The notes beneath the pieces are model-generated. The model ran no database searches, had not been told where the DNA came from, and saw only the letters and a list, made by a program, of their open reading frames with translations. From contig MZNV01000491.1 in NCBI GenBank assembly GCA_002081555.1, forward strand, positions 1-22,601: 22,601 nt of DNA, read 5' to 3'. The translations under genes and the position numbers were made by a program. Shown here one piece after another: positions 18,584 through 22,601 of this stretch. Each line of letters starts with the position of its first letter. Within the stretch, counting starts at the first letter, position 1. The stretch comes from Protostelium mycophagum. Taxonomy: Eukaryota; Evosea; Variosea; Protosteliida; Protosteliaceae.

Positions 18584-18776
18584 GAGGGAGTGGAATAACT
18601 GGCGAACCATGGTATAATTGACGACAATGCATCAAAACTAATGTAAAAGAAGAAACTATAACTATAAATTTTGAATAGCCGTGTTCCTCGGTATTTTTTA
18701 TAATGACGAAGAAAGTATAATCGCTCTTTGGAGAAATTTGTAACAAATGGAAGTTGGCAAGATTCATTTATATAAT

Positions 18777-20293
18777 TTACACTTCTAGAGTTGCTGCTTC
18801 TGTTGTGATATCCTCTGCTCTGTTACTATTCGTATTGTTCGAATCTTGAGTCGTGCTTCTGATGACACTTCGAATGAATTTTGGGTGGAACCATCTGTCA
18901 AAAATGTCAGTATGACGCACCATGTCAAATACTCACAGATTCCATTTCCATATTGGCATAAAGATGTTTAAGAGAAGGAATATGTTGATCCAAGCCATAG
19001 AGTAGAAGAAGTAGTTGAGCTGCAGCGTTCAATATTGATTTTAAGTCAAACAAAGAGGACGCTTACATTGAACGATACCAGAACAGAGAACTTGGCCCAA
19101 TTCAGATAAAACTCCATAATAGCCACTACGAGCTCTACAAAGGCAAATACACCCATAGAAATCATGATCTACAACCATTATTTCTGTCCCGGCGGTGTTG
19201 TGAAAGATACGCAAGATGAGGATATTTTACAATTTTATAGAAAATGGAATTTACCGTGTGGACTCTCCCTCTCATGTTTCCACTGATGATGGACATCAAC
19301 TTATAACCAAAGTAAGCGTAACCTCCTGAGAAGACGATCCATGAGATCAACTTGGCGATCAAGGTGCAGAGCAGGTAAATCTTTAAATCCGCTGCGACTT
19401 TAACGTGAAACCAAGCGATCATCTACAACTCGTTAGTGGCTGCATCAGGAAGTGAAGAAACATACCAAGCTGAAGAACACACACAAGTAGAGAACAGAGA
19501 CGGCTGCGTAGACAATCTTGTGCTTCGAGATGGTTTTCATCTCGGCGATGACGTCGTCAAATGTGACGTTGGAATTGAAGTCAGGTCTAATCTTCTTCAC
19601 CATCTCTGATCTCCTCAATCTCTTTATAGACGCGTTGTACAACTCTCCCCTGACTCAAAATGAGAAGATATCATACAGAGGGAAAGCTCACCAGTGATGG
19701 AATAGTGATGAGTAGATAATGAGGAAGAGTGTTTCTTTAAAGTAGACGATAAAGTAATTTCCAGGCATGTTTGTGAAATTCCCAAAATCGCCAAAGAAAT
19801 CACCACAGTTAAATGTTAAAACTGATGATTGTCAAAAATGAACCAAAATCAATAAAAAGTGCAACTCACTGACTGCTTGAGCAAAAGTGAGCCCCTGAAT
19901 CAACCTCTCACGACCAATCTGGGGATGATCTAAGAGAGCTGTAACTCGTCAACAAGAGGCTTCGAGAACATCTCTTACAAAATGGGCAGCTCTCGACTAA
20001 TGCTGTGCCTGGGATGGGAAGACCGAACCAACTTGGATCTGTCAGATCAACATGAATGAACTAAGTCCTCACTTGGTGAAGCACCTGCATGTCCCGTCAT
20101 AATTGCACACACCATGTCCATTGCAAGTGGGATTTTTGGTGTTACAATCTGCCACAGGTGTGATGGTGCCGAGAGGTGAGGTAGAGTTTATGAGCTGAGC
20201 AGAGCTGGTGTTGCTTTGTGAAGTGGTGGTGTCTGTTTGGGCAGAGACTGCGCAGAGCGCAGCCAAGAAGAAAGCCAACCACTTGCGCATCAT
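18777..20293 (-). CDS. EGF-domain multi-pass membrane protein, 375 aa, receptor-like, unknown function
   Basis: Nine exons: 20073-20293, 19979-20031, 19870-19938, 19692-19821, 19466-19649, 19255-19422, 19067-19168, 18937-19019 and 18777-18894. Introns are 40-48 nt except one of 86, and all phases agree. A signal peptide (MMRKWLAFFLAALCAVSA) is followed by a Ser/Thr-rich linker with N-glycosylation sequons. One EGF-like module spans residues 50-89, with six cysteines (CNGHGVCNYDGTCRCF and a WFG before the last Cys). Five strong hydrophobic segments follow near residues 134-156, 201-226, 231-259, 276-297 and 302-332. The last is long enough for two helices, and a weaker one lies near 105-120, so six or seven passes are possible. 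The C-terminal tail is Ser/Thr/Asn-rich and hydrophilic. A seven-pass adhesion receptor is an inference from topology. No ligand or G-protein motif is seen. Introns 5 and 6 end in GTTGTAG. Confidence 0.88.
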
Positions 20294-21149
20294 ATTGAAG
20301 GTCTGAGATGTGTGTGATCAGTGGGGTGAAAAAGTGCGCTCGTACCTCACGGTGTCACATCGACAGTCTTTCAGGTGAAGTGTGGCTGCGGACCTTGGTT
20401 TCAGATAATCTCAGTTCCGGCAGTCACTTGGGACACACAAGAAGGCTCCCAAGCGCCGCGACCGCCCAAGTCGACCAACTCGTCGTCATCGTCCGAAACG
20501 CTCTAGTCGGCTGCAAGTCTGGCAGTCTTATTGTGTACAAATGTAAAACTTTTGAAAAACCACCTACGGTATTTACCGTGACAAACCACGTCTTGTCATT
20601 TTAAAAAGCGGGTTTGGGCGGGAAAGATCATGAGGATTCCCTGTCTCCCAATCCCATCCCAAAAATTCTCAGAATGTTCTGAAGCATTCAACTTGGACGT
20701 AATTGTAGAAAGATATGACAAGAGTTAGAATCTTCCCAGATCTTTGGTGCCAAGAAGTCCTATACAATAACCAAAACCTCACTCGAGGATGTCAGCGACT
20801 GGTTTCAGTTAATTCCTTCTATTGTGTGCATACGAGTATTATACAGGCAAGACCACTTGTATCTGAATGTTGGACAGACAAGGTCTTCTCTCAATTAAAA
20901 AACACATTTTACTCACTGTGGCTGAGTTGGTGGATGCCAATCTTGTCTGACAATTGTACACAAGACTGTGAAAATTGCAAAGACCATAGTGGAGGAGACA
21001 GTGATTAATAACAATAAACAATTCAAGTTAGTCTTGTTTCACCCTTGACAAACCTCAAAAGCCAACCTTCCCAAAATCACTCCTAACAATAACAAATGAT
21101 CAAAACACACAATTAACTTACTTTATCTGGCCCTATCACAGTCACTATC
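20294..21149. other. Intergenic: upstream of the EGF gene, then flank of the retroelement
   Basis: No gene is supported. Open frames at 20308-20604 and 20715-21008 on the plus strand have no domain, no codon bias and no splice partners. The part beyond about 20620 has a different texture (CA- and TG-rich) and could belong to the 3' end of the neighbouring retroelement, but I cannot find a second LTR copy to prove it. Confidence 0.45.
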
Positions 21150-22601
21150 CTTCAATGCTTATTACCAATGTGCCTTGTTGTCTCAAGCTCAGAGATAGTA
21201 GGGACAAAATGTAGGAGCAATGAAGTTCCAAATTTATTAGGATCTTGAAAAATGATCTTCAGTTCATCTGGGGAGTAATCACGTGGTAGAGTTGTACCAT
21301 TAGCATCCTGAAGGATTTCTGTACCTCCTTTGTTTCTTCTGATGTCTTTATATGGTCCTTTGAAAATTGCTTCAAATTTGTGTGTTTTGGTCTTGGTGTC
21401 CATGGCAAATGATCTGTCAGGAAAATTCTGTCCTTGGCTGTTCTTTGGTTTTGTTTCATTGAAACAAGCCTCTATATAACTCTGTATCTTCTTGTTGTTC
21501 CCATAAGCTAAAAAATATGATAAATAATAATACAGATGGAGTATGTGAATGTCTGTAGTTTCTTTAAGTATCTTGTAGCATTAAAGTCTGCTGTTAAGTT
21601 TTATGTAGTGGTGTAATCAGAAAACTCATTTGATGTTGGTGTAAACATCAATGAGAAAGGGGTAGAGCTATGTCTTGTTGACACTTAAGGTTATCATGTG
21701 TGGCAGTAACATATAGGTCCCAATTGCAACAAACACCATTAACTTGCTTGATGATGCCTATGGGATAGTACTGAGTGTTTGTTGCTGGATAAAGCTGTTT
21801 AGAACATTTTCAGAACAAAACACAAAAAACAGACCAGAACAGCTACAACTCTATCAGAAGAATCAAAAGAAAATCAGAATAGAACAGAACAAAGGATCAG
21901 AAGATAATCAGAACAAAACATGTTTCAAACAAAGCAATTTATTTTTCTTTTAGTATACAAAGAGCAACAACTTCTGTCACTAAGCCCTCACAGGACCATG
22001 TAACAAGAGTGGCTAGATTGCTGATGGTTGTTGCAGATAACTTGTGTTGTCTGTCTGATACCTGGTGTCCTGATGATGAAAATAAACATTCAATGTTCAG
22101 AGAAGTTGCACAGCTATTGCTACAGGTCATTGCAGAAGAGACCATCAAGGATTATCCTCAACAACTCTCTTAACCCCCTTCTTGGAAATACCGTGCGCAC
22201 CAATGTTGAGGATGTGCTTCTCTGCGTTCTCAGCTAATCTGAAGCGAGTGTCGAGGTTTGAAACTCCCACCAACTCCCACTCCACATCCACACATTCAAT
22301 AATATCTTTATTAAGACCTTGGGAAAAGAATTACGCCTTGATGTCATCAGACACTCTGGCTACACGGGCCTTATCCTCAACAAGGCAGAAAAATTCTCTC
22401 ACACTGAGATCCCTTGGGTAATTTCTTTGATGGCTGCTTGCGCAGTGATCTTGTGGGTGTTATTGGTGTGGGTGTAGTAAAAATCTGCAATCAGATTGTC
22501 CCATGTCAACTTGCAGTTCACATTGTTCATCACCTTGGTTGTGATATTGGCCCAATAGGTGACAAGCATGTCCCACTTGGAGAGCATTCCCTTGAGCGAC
22601 T
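21150..22601 (-). mobile_element. Remnant of a Ty3/Gypsy-like LTR retrotransposon (fossil)
   Basis: Two coding remnants lie on the minus strand in gag-to-pol order. At about 21170-21490 is the C-terminal end of an integrase/polyprotein, recognisable by FKGPYKDIRRNKGG and the following LPRDYSPDELK, typical of Ty3/Gypsy pol ends. At about 22180-22601, running off the right edge, is a weaker gag-like stretch (WDNLIADFYYTH). Most of pol is missing between them. The element is broken in several places; LTRs and target-site duplications were not identified. The family call rests mainly on the pol end; the gag part is less sure. Decay suggests it is not recent. Confidence 0.55.

Noticed and set aside
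20308-21008. Two plus-strand frames of nearly 100 codons
   Set aside because: No domain, no repeat, no splice continuity; length is compatible with chance.

Overview
The window looks like nuclear DNA of an intron-dense, compact unicellular eukaryote. Genes sit 140-640 bp apart, most introns are 36-60 nt with GT..AG ends, and splicing is needed to read almost every protein. A 12-TM class III adenylyl cyclase of the Dictyostelium ACA/animal layout and ankyrin repeats of the RVDPSDD type favour an amoebozoan, possibly a protosteloid amoeba. That placement is inference only. I rebuilt the gene models by hand from splice signals, reading phase and protein motifs. In the six complete models every exon junction keeps phase and every total is a multiple of three.

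Layout, left to right. The 3' part of a tRNA-Ser(GCT) runs off the left edge (minus). A poorly resolved minus-strand gene follows (559-1320), with a 73-bp direct repeat around its 3' end. Next is a secreted hydrophobic protein of 274 aa (1609-2557, minus), divergent from a CPSF6/CFIm68-like RRM protein with a tail of about 260 charged residues (2769-4999, plus). A secreted proteinase K-type subtilase lies tail to tail with it (5140-6666, minus). A decayed ankyrin fragment follows (6923-7230). The largest gene is a 23-exon, 919-aa coiled-coil protein (7478-13082, minus). Then come a secreted amidohydrolase of the gamma-resorcylate decarboxylase/ACMSD type (13499-14756, minus), a 924-aa 12-TM adenylyl cyclase (15393-18583, plus), and an EGF-domain multi-pass membrane protein convergent with it (18777-20293, minus). 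The right end holds the broken remains of a Ty3/Gypsy-like LTR retrotransposon (about 21150-22601).

No operon or pathway links these genes. The subtilase, the hydrophobic protein, the amidohydrolase and the EGF protein all carry signal peptides, so secreted and surface proteins are common here.

The most unusual feature is a short dispersed sequence, CTCGTTGTAGAT or its complement. It forms the 3' splice site of many introns, lies unused or inverted inside others, occurs in coding exons, and once forms an 18-bp perfect palindrome.
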